Shown: piece by piece, positions 17,338-26,193 of the stretch
How positions within the stretch are numbered: the stretch's first letter is position 1
Layout of the letters: every line of letters begins with the position of its first letter
NCBI GenBank assembly: GCA_023957385.1
Contig: JAMLGZ010000002.1
Coordinates: forward strand, 186,001-250,000
DNA: 64,000 nt
Direction of reading: 5' to 3'
Source of the DNA: Brumimicrobium sp.
Lineage (GTDB): Bacteria; Bacteroidota; Bacteroidia; Flavobacteriales_D; Crocinitomicaceae
Made by a program: the position numbers and the translations under genes
The notes under the pieces: model-generated
The model's database searches: none
Told to the model about the DNA's origin: nothing
Seen by the model: only the letters and a program-made list of their open reading frames with translations

Positions 17338-19836
17338 TTATAAATTCCTACGCTTTATCCATTTATATACCTCAAACCATAAAACCGAACTAGCAGCAAA
17401 AGAAAAAGCTATCCCTAATTGGTAAGTAGTGAGTGGAATAATATGAAAGAACTTCGAAATTATTGGAATATATAAAAGTGCAAAAAGTGCTATAATAACA
17501 ATCAAAGTAATTCCAAAAAGAAGTTTGTTCTTATATTTAAGAGTAGTGATAACACTGTAATAAAAGGAGCGGTTAATAAAGCTTAAAAAGATATTAGCTA
17601 AAATCAATGTAGTAAAAACCATAGTTCTAGTTAATTCTTCTTGATATCCTTGCCAGATACTGTATTGGTAAATTCCTAACACACCTATGGTAATGATAAG
17701 ACCTTGCAAAATACTTAAGTTTAATTCTTTCCAGTTGAGGAAGGTATCGGTCATTTTTCGAGGTGGCTGTGTCATTGTGTTTTCTTCCATAGGCTCGTTC
17801 TCGTATACGATGGAACAAGTTGGACCCATAACTATTTCTAAGAATATAACATGAATGGGTGTAAATATCTGTGGATATATCCAGCCTAAGAGTAAAGGCA
17901 AAGAGACCGTTAGTATAATTGGAATATGAATTGAAATGACATATTGAATAGCCTTTTTTATATTGGTGTAGATTCTTCTCCCTTCTCCAATCCCATAAAT
18001 AAGTCTATCTAAATTATCGTTGGTGATAATCAAATCAGAAGCAGCTTTTGCAATCTCAGTTCCTTTACTCCCCATTGCAACGCCAATATGTGCAGCCTTT
18101 AAGGCAGGTGCATCATTTACACCATCGCCAATCATGGCCACAATCTCATTATTCTTCTTTAAAGCTTTTACAACACTAAGTTTGGCCTGGGGATACATAC
18201 GTGAAAAGAGTGTTGTTTTACTGGCTATTTCACATAATTGTTCTTCAGAAAGTTGCTCAAGATCACTCCCTTTTACTGGATTGGTGTTGCTTTTTATTCC
18301 TGCCTGATTTGCAACTGCTAGTGAGGTATCAGGATTATCTCCAGTAATAACCTTTACTTTAATTCCTGCATCATATATCTGCTGAAAAACTTGTTGTATT
18401 CCTTTTTTAGGTGGATCATAGAATATCGTAAACCCTAGGAATTGGAAATCGAATTCTTGTTGTCTTTTAGGGAATTCAGCAGAAAGATACGTAGCTTTTG
18501 CTATTCCCAAAATTCGGTATCCTTTATTTCCAAGTTCTTGAAGAAGTCTTTGACATTTTTGAAATGTATCTTCATCTAAGTGAGATACAGTTAGAATAGC
18601 TTCTGGAGCTCCCTTGGCAGCAATAATTCTGTTGCCCGATTTATCTTCATAGATATGCGTCATCATGGGAGGTTTACCCTCTAAAGGATACTCGTGAATC
18701 ATATTGAAATCAGATGATTTATCACTTGTACATACTTTCAAATACCAATTTTGTAAGGTTTTTTCCATGGGATCAAAGGGAACAGGTTCGCTACTCCACA
18801 TGGCATATTCAATAAGCTCTTCTAATTCAGGTAAACCATATTCGTCTTCTCCATACAATTTTCCTGTTGAATGATTATATAATTTCTCTAAAATCATAGA
18901 ATTCTCTGTGATAGTACCTGTTTTGTCAACACAAATAACCGTAGTACTCCCAAGAGTTTCTACTATTCCACTTCGTTTGACAATGATATTTTTTTGCATC
19001 AATTTCCAGGCTCCCAAGGCCATAAAGGTGGTAAAGGCAACAGGAATCTCCTCTGGTAAAATAGACATAGCCATGGTGAGTCCATAGAGCAAGCTCTCTA
19101 CAATGCTATTTGTTTGGAAATAACTATATATCCAGACAAGTAAAAAAATCCCTATACCTACAAAAGCCATATACTTCACAAATTGAGAAATTTGTATATT
19201 GAGAGGAGTTTTTTCTAATTCAATGTCTCGAAGTGATTCGCCAATTTTTCCAAAACGTGTATTCTTGCCTATTGCAGTGATCTCAAATACGGCAAGACCT
19301 GACATTACAATGGTCCCACTGTACACTTGATTGTTATCTGTATCACTATTCTTAAAGATAGAGTAACTCTCTCCTGTTAGCGCAGCTTCATTGACAGAAA
19401 AATCATTACTGTGTACGATTTTACCATCAGCATTAATCATCTTTCCTTCTTCTACAATGCATAAATCACCTATCACCAAATCATGAGTTGGTATTTTCTG
19501 AACATTCTGATTGCGTATAACTGCACTTAGTGGCTCATTTAATTTCTCAAGTTCTTTGAGTGCCCGTTTTGTTTGAAAATCTTGGTAAAATGAAATTCCT
19601 GAGATAATAACGATGGCTGCGAACATAAAAATTGCTTCTCCATATTGAGCTACAATAAGATAAATAATGGAAATGGCAATTAATAATAGCAGCATAGGTT
19701 CTTTTATTAAATCAAAAAACCATGCAAGAAGAGGACTTTTGTTATTATCTTTTAATGTGGCTTCAGCATGCAGAGTACGAGAGGCAATAACCTCTTCATC
19801 TGTTAATCCCACTAAATTTGAAGGGATATTAATCAT
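17338..19836 (-). CDS. cation-translocating P-type ATPase (P2-like)
   Basis: The protein is 832 residues from the ATG at 19836; a longer frame from 19899 would run into the preceding gene. It has the A-domain LTGESY loop, the M4 motif PEEIP, the phosphorylated Asp304 in CVDKTGT, the KGAPEA nucleotide-domain motif and the hinge MIGDGVNDAPALK. Ten membrane segments can be placed. The layout is that of Ca2+-ATPase-like pumps, but M4 reads PEEIP instead of PEGLP and M6 reads LEIVMGPTCSIVYENEP rather than the NxxTDG of calcium pumps, so the ion is uncertain. The gene starts 14 bp after the oxidoreductase stop. Confidence 0.92.
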   Translation of the reverse strand: MINIPSNLVGLTDEEVIASRTLHAEATLKDNNKSPLLAWFFDLIKEPMLLLLIAISIIYLIVAQYGEAIFMFAAIVIISGISFYQDFQTKRALKELEKLNEPLSAVIRNQNVQKIPTHDLVIGDLCIVEEGKMINADGKIVHSNDFSVNEAALTGESYSIFKNSDTDNNQVYSGTIVMSGLAVFEITAIGKNTRFGKIGESLRDIELEKTPLNIQISQFVKYMAFVGIGIFLLVWIYSYFQTNSIVESLLYGLTMAMSILPEEIPVAFTTFMALGAWKLMQKNIIVKRSGIVETLGSTTVICVDKTGTITENSMILEKLYNHSTGKLYGEDEYGLPELEELIEYAMWSSEPVPFDPMEKTLQNWYLKVCTSDKSSDFNMIHEYPLEGKPPMMTHIYEDKSGNRIIAAKGAPEAILTVSHLDEDTFQKCQRLLQELGNKGYRILGIAKATYLSAEFPKRQQEFDFQFLGFTIFYDPPKKGIQQVFQQIYDAGIKVKVITGDNPDTSLAVANQAGIKSNTNPVKGSDLEQLSEEQLCEIASKTTLFSRMYPQAKLSVVKALKKNNEIVAMIGDGVNDAPALKAAHIGVAMGSKGTEIAKAASDLIITNDNLDRLIYGIGEGRRIYTNIKKAIQYVISIHIPIILTVSLPLLLGWIYPQIFTPIHVIFLEIVMGPTCSIVYENEPMEENTMTQPPRKMTDTFLNWKELNLSILQGLIITIGVLGIYQYSIWQGYQEELTRTMVFTTLILANIFLSFINRSFYYSVITTLKYKNKLLFGITLIVIIALFALLYIPIISKFFHIIPLTTYQLGIAFSFAASSVLWFEVYKWIKRRNL

Positions 19837-19850
19837 GTTATTATTTTTAG

Positions 19851-21074
19851 TTATACTCCTTTTTCTGACTCGAAAGGTTCCCAAGTGGGTAATACACAAC
19901 GAATGCCGTTCTTATCATTCATTAAAGGTGCACATTTATTACAATGATTGCAACCATTTATATATTTTTCTTGATAGTGAATTAAATGATTGACCATTTC
20001 TGGATCACGAAGTAGAGGTCGGGCTAATTGTACAAAATCAAAGCCCAAGTCCATAATCTTTTCAAGACTTTCTATAGTGCTTGCACCACCGATAAAGATG
20101 AGGTTACAGGTCAGTTGTTCACGAAATTTCTTCGCAGCTTCTAGTAAATACAATTCTTTGTATGGATATTTACGAAACATGGTTTGACCTACTAGCAACA
20201 TCCCCAATTTCATCAATGGATTTTTTTCATATTTGATTAAATCAGGGAGTATGCTATCGCCATGAAATAACAACATAGGATTGTCACTACTTGCTCCGGC
20301 ACTTAAAATTATTCCATCAATTCCATTATCTTGTAAAAGCTTTCCAACTTGTAAGCTATCTTCTAAAGTAACGCCTCCTTTTTTGTCATCATACATAGAA
20401 ATCTTGGCGAGAATAGGAAAATCAGGTCCTACATTTTTTCTAACTTCTGCTAAAACTTCCAAGGGAAAACGCATCCTATTTTCTATACTTCCCCCGTATT
20501 CATCTTTGCGTTTATTCACCCTTGGGTTGATAAACTGACTGAGTAAGTAACCATGTCCAAAATGGATTTCAACAGCATCAAACCCTGACTCTTTCATAAT
20601 TCGGGCAGTTTTCCCAAAATTTCCGCTTACTTCTTGTAGTGTGGTTTTATCCATACCTTGTGTAAAGAAATTTCCATAGAGCATTCCCACCAAATTAAAA
20701 GCGGTACTAGGTCCTACGGGTCTTTTACGTTCCAATTTCTTATTTCTGCTAAAACCACCACAATGTGCAATTTGTCCGGATAAGAGCGAACCCTGTGCAT
20801 GAACAGTTTGTGCTAATTTTTGAAGTTGGGGTTTAATTTCTTCTCGGATGTACATGTAGTAATCAAGCATACATCCGTCATTTTCTGGAGCACAGTAGGC
20901 AAGAGTGGTCATAGCTACACCACCTCTTGCAACTTCTTCATGGAAATCGATGCAACGCTGTGAAATGTTTTGATTCTTATCTAGCATTCCTTCAAAAGTA
21001 GCGGCCTTAATAATTCTGTTTTTCAGGGTGAGCTGATTCAATTTTGCACTAGATAATAATCGTTGTAAGCTCAT
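19851..21074 (-). CDS. NADH:flavin oxidoreductase (Old Yellow Enzyme family)
   Basis: A TIM-barrel flavoenzyme of 407 residues beginning with LNQLTLKNRIIKAAT, with the active-site/phosphate motif IHFGHGYLLSQFINP...NKRKDEYGGS and late FMN-binding stretches (IFIGGAS, FVQLARPLLRDPE). Near the end, CNHCNKC followed 11 residues later by another Cys is the 4Fe-4S pattern found in the multidomain OYE relatives such as 2,4-dienoyl-CoA reductase, yet the NAD(P)H-binding domains of those enzymes are absent. It lies 2 bp after DUF2147 and is co-oriented with the P-type ATPase. Substrate unknown. Confidence 0.9.
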   Translation of the reverse strand: MSLQRLLSSAKLNQLTLKNRIIKAATFEGMLDKNQNISQRCIDFHEEVARGGVAMTTLAYCAPENDGCMLDYYMYIREEIKPQLQKLAQTVHAQGSLLSGQIAHCGGFSRNKKLERKRPVGPSTAFNLVGMLYGNFFTQGMDKTTLQEVSGNFGKTARIMKESGFDAVEIHFGHGYLLSQFINPRVNKRKDEYGGSIENRMRFPLEVLAEVRKNVGPDFPILAKISMYDDKKGGVTLEDSLQVGKLLQDNGIDGIILSAGASSDNPMLLFHGDSILPDLIKYEKNPLMKLGMLLVGQTMFRKYPYKELYLLEAAKKFREQLTCNLIFIGGASTIESLEKIMDLGFDFVQLARPLLRDPEMVNHLIHYQEKYINGCNHCNKCAPLMNDKNGIRCVLPTWEPFESEKGV

Positions 21075-21076
21075 AA

Positions 21077-21535
21077 TTAGCTGTTAATTCTTTTCCAAAT
21101 TTGGGTGCGATAAAAAGGTCCTAAAAATACACGTACGAATAATTCATCCTGATTACTTGGATTAAGCCATACTTTTAATTTGTATATCTTTCCATCTTGA
21201 GTATTACAGATTGTGCCTCCTTCCCATACACTACCAGTCCAATTTAGGTCACGGATGAATTCAGTTCCAATCACTTTTTTTCCTTTTCGGTCATCTGTAC
21301 ATTTATCACAAGAAGGGTCATTGGATGAATATCCTTTGAAGCTATATAAGTGCAGCATCTTTGCATAGAGTTTTCCATCTTTCTTATAAAATTCTACTTT
21401 AGATTGTTTTTCGTTGGTATTGTCATCAAAGGTTTCGTAGATACCAACACAAGATTTCCCTTGTGAATATCCTAAGGAGATGAAAGACAAGAAGATAAAT
21501 AATAGGATTCTTTTGTACATAAATTTATTATTCAT
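21077..21535 (-). CDS. DUF2147 family secreted protein
   Basis: This small protein (152 residues) has a signal peptide ending at about GYSQG and then the DUF2147 pattern: GIYETFDDNTNEKQSKVEFYKKD-type opening, a paired-cysteine loop (CDKC), GTEFIRDL, and the closing RTQIWKRI. The translation could begin at residue 6 instead (21520); both starts keep the signal peptide. A -7 box-like TATCTTTA lies at 21545-21552 on this strand, just upstream. Function of the family is not established; it is periplasmic. It heads the operon with the flavin oxidoreductase. Confidence 0.85.
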   Translation of the reverse strand: MNNKFMYKRILLFIFLSFISLGYSQGKSCVGIYETFDDNTNEKQSKVEFYKKDGKLYAKMLHLYSFKGYSSNDPSCDKCTDDRKGKKVIGTEFIRDLNWTGSVWEGGTICNTQDGKIYKLKVWLNPSNQDELFVRVFLGPFYRTQIWKRINS

Positions 21536-21544
21536 TTGATAACA

Positions 21545-21552
21545 TAAAGATA
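21545..21552 (-). promoter_or_regulatory. probable -7 box of the DUF2147 operon
   Basis: TATCTTTA on the minus strand differs from TAnnTTTG only in the last base and lies 10 bp before the first ATG. No clean TTTG at -33 was found. It would drive DUF2147, the flavin oxidoreductase, the P-type ATPase and the cytochrome. Confidence 0.45.
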
Positions 21553-21613
21553 AGGAAAATGAAGGAAACTCTATATGACATTAGAAAATAAATACCATTA
21601 CATAAAAGAAGTT

Positions 21614-21743
21614 AGATTCCGTACGATGCGCTTCGGAATGACACTTAAGCCTTAAATAATAGGGGAGAGGGGGTGGCGAAGCCGCCCCCTCTCCCTTTAA
21701 CTACGTTGGCGGTTGTCATTCCGGAGCGCAGCGAACGGAATCT
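21614..21743. repeat. REP-like inverted repeat enclosing a GC-rich hairpin
   Basis: Outer arms of 29 nt (21614-21642 and 21715-21743, containing GTCATTCCG and ACGGAATCT) are inverted copies with three mismatches. Between them 21663-21695 forms a second, nearly perfect 15-bp GC-rich hairpin with a GAA loop. The composition is far more GC-rich than its surroundings. Elements reading GTCATTCCG...GGAATCT are widely scattered in Bacteroidota genomes. It sits between divergent operons and carries no gene. Confidence 0.85.
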
Positions 21744-21878
21744 GTTCTTCCCTCACGATTGTAGTTTGCAGCATATGATCAGCGAACGGAATCTATTCTT
21801 CACCCATGATTATCGTTTATAGCATATACTCAACGAACAGAATTTATTCAGCCCTTAGCACCCTTCAGCATACTAGTG
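21729..21878. repeat. 51-bp degenerate tandem repeat, about three copies
   Basis: Units begin CAGCGAACGGAATCT at 21729 and 21780, and CAACGAACAGAATTT at 21831, each followed by TTCTTC-like and AGCATA-like segments. The period is 51 bp; copies 1 and 2 agree at most positions and copy 3 is worn. The first unit starts inside the right arm of the preceding inverted repeat, so the array seems to have grown from it. Confidence 0.75.
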
Positions 21879-22010
21879 GCTAAATTATTAGTTCTTTATG
21901 AATGTACAAGGGATTCCCTATCTACCCAGAACTATTTTTTTCTTTGCATGTTATTCATATTTGTGTGACTTTCTCATAATCTTGATAAATTCGCATTCTA
22001 TTTAAAAAGT

Positions 22011-23183
22011 ATGAAAGAAAATAAGGAGAAATTATGGAGTAGAGATTTTATTATCATTAGTATATCCTATTTCTTTTTAGCGAGTTCTTTTAGCTTATTG
22101 ATGCCTACAATTCCTATTTTCTTGTCCAAAGAGTTGGGGGTAGAAACATCTAAAATTGGGATTGTCCTTTCATCCTATGTGATTGCCTTACTAATGTTTA
22201 GACCATTTAGTGGATTTATTGTGGATATATATTCTAGGAAACCACTACTTATATTGGGTGTATCTTTATTTGTGGCGACGTTCTTTGGCTATTACTTTGC
22301 AGCAACGGTTTTATTTTTAATCTTACTCCGTTTTCTGCATGGTATATTTTGGGGGATGGCAACTGTCTCATCTAATACTGTGGCGATAGATATTATTCCA
22401 GCCTCAAGACGTGCTGAAGGGATAGGATTCTTTGGGGTAAACTCCAATATAGCTATGGCAATTGCGCCCTATATTGCGGTGAATATATATAATAGATTTG
22501 GATTTCATGCCTTAATAACTGCGTCACTTGTAATGGGGGTATTTTCAATTGTTGCTGTAACACTTATTAGAGTACCAATCCGAAAGAAATTGGATGAAAC
22601 ACCGCCTATTTCCATTGATAGGTTTATTTTGCTTAAAGGCCTTCCTATTTTCTGGAATCAGTTATTTATATCATTTGGTTGGGGAACCTTAGTAGCATTT
22701 GCAGTATTATATGGTATAGATATAGGTTTACAAAATTCGGGTATCTTCTTCTTATTTTTAGCGTTAGGATTAGTATTATCTCGTATAAATTCGGGCAAAT
22801 TAGTGGATAAGGGACATTTACATATCGTTATGCAGGTAGCCTTACTACTCATCACAATAGGTTTTTTAACGTTTGCTTCTTTCCATAGTATTTATATGTT
22901 TTGTGTGGCTGCCTTTCTAATTGGATTAGGATATGGCACTTTATTTCCTGCTCTACAATCCATCTATGTAAATATGGCACCTTCTTCTCAACGGGGGACA
23001 GCTAATTCTACGTATTTAACAGGCTTTGATGTGGGAATTAGTTTAGGAATGTTAGTGGGAGCATATTTTGTAGAAAAATATAGTTTTTCTTTTATGTACA
23101 ACATGACAGCCTGCTTAAGCTTTATTGCTATCTTTATTTATCGTTTTAACTCTATACGAGTGTATGAAAGAAATAGATTGTAA
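22011..23183 (+). CDS. MFS transporter
   Basis: This is a 390-residue, 12-segment membrane protein with a short cytoplasmic N-terminus (MKENKEKLWSRDF). The loop after helix 2 reads GFIVDIYSRKP, the standard MFS motif A position, and helix 4 begins LLRFLHGIFWGMATV. This is the general layout of drug/sugar-efflux type MFS carriers, and the substrate cannot be read. Its last 20 bases overlap the start of the SDR gene, so the two are translationally coupled and may act on the same compound. A near-consensus -7 box CATATTTG lies about 55 bp upstream. Confidence 0.88.
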   Translation: MKENKEKLWSRDFIIISISYFFLASSFSLLMPTIPIFLSKELGVETSKIGIVLSSYVIALLMFRPFSGFIVDIYSRKPLLILGVSLFVATFFGYYFAATVLFLILLRFLHGIFWGMATVSSNTVAIDIIPASRRAEGIGFFGVNSNIAMAIAPYIAVNIYNRFGFHALITASLVMGVFSIVAVTLIRVPIRKKLDETPPISIDRFILLKGLPIFWNQLFISFGWGTLVAFAVLYGIDIGLQNSGIFFLFLALGLVLSRINSGKLVDKGHLHIVMQVALLLITIGFLTFASFHSIYMFCVAAFLIGLGYGTLFPALQSIYVNMAPSSQRGTANSTYLTGFDVGISLGMLVGAYFVEKYSFSFMYNMTACLSFIAIFIYRFNSIRVYERNRL

Positions 23184-24003
23184 TAATACAGAAAGCATAA
23201 AGAATGTTTTAATTACAGGTGCTGGAAGTGGTTTAGGATATACTACCACACAACTATTAGCCGAAAAAGGTTGGCGTGTTTTTGCCTTAGACATACATTT
23301 GTTTGAATTAGAACGCCCTAAGCATGCGTCTATTATCCCTATAAAAGTTGATGTGTCTAATGATGAGAGCGTTGCAGAGGCAATAAAGCAAGTAGAAAAT
23401 TATACCCACACCCTTGATGCTATCGTAAATTTTGCAGGAATTTTAGTTATTGGTCCTTCCATGGAAACGCCTCCTGATCTTATGTTACGCATAATGAATA
23501 TCAATTTAGTGGGAACTTATCGTATCAATTATTATTGTTTCCCACTTATACAGAAAGGGAAAGGGAGAATTGTGAATATTTCTAGTGAGGCAGGTATATT
23601 TAGTCCGCCTCCTTTTGCCAATTTTTATTATACATCCAAACATGCAATTGAATCTTATACTGACGCATTGCGTAGAGAACTTAGGTTTTTAGGTATAAAG
23701 GTTATAACCGTACGCCCAGGTGCTTTTCAGACAAATATGCAAGGTGGAGCCAAGAATAAATTTGATGAAATAGAAAAAAATAGTCAGTTATTCGAGAAGC
23801 AAATTGCAAAAGGAAATGCTATGTTTGAGTTAGGCGCCGGTAAACCACGAAACCCTTATGTGTTGGCAAAAAAGATTCACTATATATTGGAAACAAAACA
23901 CCCTAAATCAGTTTATAATATTTACATAAATAAACTCTTTTGTTTACTAAACATCCTTCCAAAAAGATGTCAAGATATGATTTATTATAGAATGTTGAAG
24001 TAA
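23164..24003 (+). CDS. SDR family NAD(P)-dependent oxidoreductase
   Basis: From the ATG at 23164 the protein is 279 residues, with TGAGSGLG at 18-25 (cofactor loop), NFAG near 98, the catalytic Ser in NISSEAG and Tyr155/Lys159 in YYTSK. The longer frame from 23125 lies inside the MFS gene and is rejected. This is a classical short-chain dehydrogenase; the substrate is unknown. It overlaps the transporter by 20 bp and ends one base before the convergent secreted-protein gene. Confidence 0.9.
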   Translation: MKEIDCNNTESIKNVLITGAGSGLGYTTTQLLAEKGWRVFALDIHLFELERPKHASIIPIKVDVSNDESVAEAIKQVENYTHTLDAIVNFAGILVIGPSMETPPDLMLRIMNINLVGTYRINYYCFPLIQKGKGRIVNISSEAGIFSPPPFANFYYTSKHAIESYTDALRRELRFLGIKVITVRPGAFQTNMQGGAKNKFDEIEKNSQLFEKQIAKGNAMFELGAGKPRNPYVLAKKIHYILETKHPKSVYNIYINKLFCLLNILPKRCQDMIYYRMLK

Positions 24004-24004
24004 T

Positions 24005-25228
24005 TTAGAATACTAGCACCTTTACAGATTCATTTTCTTGTCGAAAAAAATACATCCCCTTTGATAACTCAAGGGAAGATGATTCACCATGATATATTCT
24101 ATCTCCTAATATAGAATATACGGAATATCTATGTTCTTTATGGTCAATAAAAACTTTCCCATTGTGAGAAGGGTTTGGATATACTTTAAAAGTCTTCTGT
24201 TCTAGTTTGGGTTGCTCTAACATTCCGGAAGTGCCTATTATAACATCTTCTGAAATGGTGTCCGTGTAGCACGCATTGGAAGTAATCATACGGACGTGAT
24301 AGATTCCTGTTTCGGTATAAGTATGTGTGGTATGCAAAACATGGGATGTATCTCCATCACCAAAGTCCCAAAATTCAAAAGTCCCTTCTTCAATATATGG
24401 ACTAAGTGTAATTTTATCACCATCTAAGGTGATTCCAAATAGATTATTTGAAAGTGGTCGGTAGTCAATACGTACAGAATCTACCATATAAACGACATGA
24501 TCGGCTACTTCTTGTAGATATTTAGCTTGATTTGGAGTAACTCCATTTGGAATAAAGGTATTTCCATAAGATGTTTGAGAGAAGATAATATTGTTAAATA
24601 TGCAAGCAGCCAAATAAGACCCGAAGATAGAGGGGTGACTTCCATCGGAAACATATAAATCAGTAAAAGGAATGGGACTGATTGTGTCTTGCTTAATGTG
24701 TTGGAATCCTATACCAACAGGAGAGAGCAATCCTTGGTTATCATTTGCCATAAAAGAATAAGCCGTGTGTAGTCGTGCATTCATACCTTCAAACGTACTA
24801 ATACTGTCCCATTGTGAGTCGCCATCACGTCTGCCCCAAGTATTATAAAAGATCGGAATAACACACTCATTACTTTGTTTTGCACTGTCTATTAAGATTT
24901 TAGCGTAAGGGAAAACATTTGTTTGAACTTGTGCCCATGGGAAAGATGGATTTTGACTTTGTTCCTGGATAACTACTATATCCCAATTGTTACTAGCAAT
25001 TTTTTGGAGTGTTTGTGGATTTTGAGTGTGTTGAGAAAGAAAATGCCCTCCTGGAAAACTGGCATCCTTTATTAAAATATTTCCGTCTGCTGTTGCCAAA
25101 TTTTTTACAATTTCAGGAAGATTATTTACATTGGTATAGCTGTTTCCAATAAACAAAACCTGCTTGGTTTTTTGAGTAAATCCATAGCTTGTTATAAGTA
25201 TGAAGATAATGAGGAGGGTTCTTCTCAT
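24005..25228 (-). CDS. secreted SGNH-like (DUF4886) protein with PKD and T9SS sorting domains
   Basis: The start at 25228 gives 407 residues and a good signal peptide (MRRTLLIIFILITSYGFTQ). An ATG 21 bp upstream would lie at or before the predicted transcription start and is rejected. The enzyme-like part opens FIGNSYT with Ser30 in the place of the SGNH block I serine, and DGSHPS near residue 210 supplies block V Asp/His. A PKD-like module (FEFWDFGDGDTSH) follows near 285, and the last 75 residues (FKVYPNPSHNG ... KGMYFF) form a type A sorting signal. It is predicted to be a surface esterase-like protein; activity is untested. Confidence 0.85.
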   Translation of the reverse strand: MRRTLLIIFILITSYGFTQKTKQVLFIGNSYTNVNNLPEIVKNLATADGNILIKDASFPGGHFLSQHTQNPQTLQKIASNNWDIVVIQEQSQNPSFPWAQVQTNVFPYAKILIDSAKQSNECVIPIFYNTWGRRDGDSQWDSISTFEGMNARLHTAYSFMANDNQGLLSPVGIGFQHIKQDTISPIPFTDLYVSDGSHPSIFGSYLAACIFNNIIFSQTSYGNTFIPNGVTPNQAKYLQEVADHVVYMVDSVRIDYRPLSNNLFGITLDGDKITLSPYIEEGTFEFWDFGDGDTSHVLHTTHTYTETGIYHVRMITSNACYTDTISEDVIIGTSGMLEQPKLEQKTFKVYPNPSHNGKVFIDHKEHRYSVYSILGDRIYHGESSSLELSKGMYFFRQENESVKVLVF

Positions 25229-25246
25229 AAGGATATGATTTTTTTG

Positions 25247-25254
25247 CAAATCTA
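25247..25254 (-). promoter_or_regulatory. -7 box TAGATTTG
   Basis: A perfect TAnnTTTG on the minus strand, 18 nt before the ATG at 25228. It decides the start of the DUF4886 protein, because the upstream alternative ATG overlaps the box. Confidence 0.65.
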
Positions 25255-25311
25255 CGATATCTTTCAGTAGTTTACATATTAAGATGAAAGTATTTTGATC
25301 AAAAAATATAC

Positions 25312-26193
25312 CTAAAATTTATAAGCTATCCGCAAGCCAAAATTGTAATTTTTAGCTATAAGAGATTGCGTAAATGCAAGTCCAAGGGAGAGTGGATTTT
25401 CACCTATCCTAAAGTCATAACCAAAACTAAATTGATTACTGATATCCTTAGCACTAATTGTAAATTGGAAATAAGCTTTCTTATAAATTCCTAAATTGAA
25501 AGATAGATAGCTGTTTAACCAGTAAAGAGGAGCAGTAAATACCGAGATTTTTAGCGAATAATTCTTTCTTTTTCCTAGCAAAAAATTATAAGCTAGTTGC
25601 AGATAAATCTCCCGATCAGTACGAAATAAAATATCATCGGGGGCATATTTTGAGGCTAATATATTCTTAGTAGATATGCCTAATTCGAATCTTTTTATGA
25701 AATAATGTATCCCTAAATCAAAATCTCCTAACATTGTCCATTTCTTTGATTTCTCTATATCAATAAATCCAATTTCGTTAAATCGTTTTAGGTTATATAT
25801 TCCAAAACTTCCACGAACGCCAAAGCTTAATTTATGCTGAGTAGTAAAAGGGATGGTATAAATGAATCCAAGTCCCAATTCATTATTTTTGGTAAACGTA
25901 AGTGGCTGCAAATTGTAGTTATAAGTAAGGGTTACATTTTGCATTTTCACGAAAGCTTGGTAAGTAAGATTGGGTACAACTATTTGTCCAATATTATTTG
26001 GTACATAACGTAAAAAAGTTCTTGTATCAACTGCCGCTTTAAAATCGGTGCTATCTGTATGAGTGGGTGCATAAGCAGCATTGTAATAATTACTTCCTTG
26101 GATGAAGAATAGGTCATCCATATTACGTTGGGCTATTCCAATCTGAAAAGAGATTAGAAGCCAAAAGATGCTATGAAGAATACTTTGTTTCAT
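25312..26193 (-). CDS. divergent PorP/SprF-like outer-membrane protein
   Basis: The 293-residue protein has a signal peptide (cleavage near GIAQ) followed by a beta-strand-rich barrel that ends NFGLRIAYKF. The region after the signal peptide reads FFIQGSNYYNAAYAP, which lines up with the QFYxNPxxLNPAxAG block of PorP/SprF but has lost NPA and AG. Strands such as NELGLGFIYTIPF and SLKISVFTAPLYW fit a barrel of this size. I call it PorP/SprF-like with caution; a generic barrel is the alternative. It overlaps the lipase-like lipoprotein gene by 4 bp and ends the operon. Confidence 0.6.
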   Translation of the reverse strand: MKQSILHSIFWLLISFQIGIAQRNMDDLFFIQGSNYYNAAYAPTHTDSTDFKAAVDTRTFLRYVPNNIGQIVVPNLTYQAFVKMQNVTLTYNYNLQPLTFTKNNELGLGFIYTIPFTTQHKLSFGVRGSFGIYNLKRFNEIGFIDIEKSKKWTMLGDFDLGIHYFIKRFELGISTKNILASKYAPDDILFRTDREIYLQLAYNFLLGKRKNYSLKISVFTAPLYWLNSYLSFNLGIYKKAYFQFTISAKDISNQFSFGYDFRIGENPLSLGLAFTQSLIAKNYNFGLRIAYKF

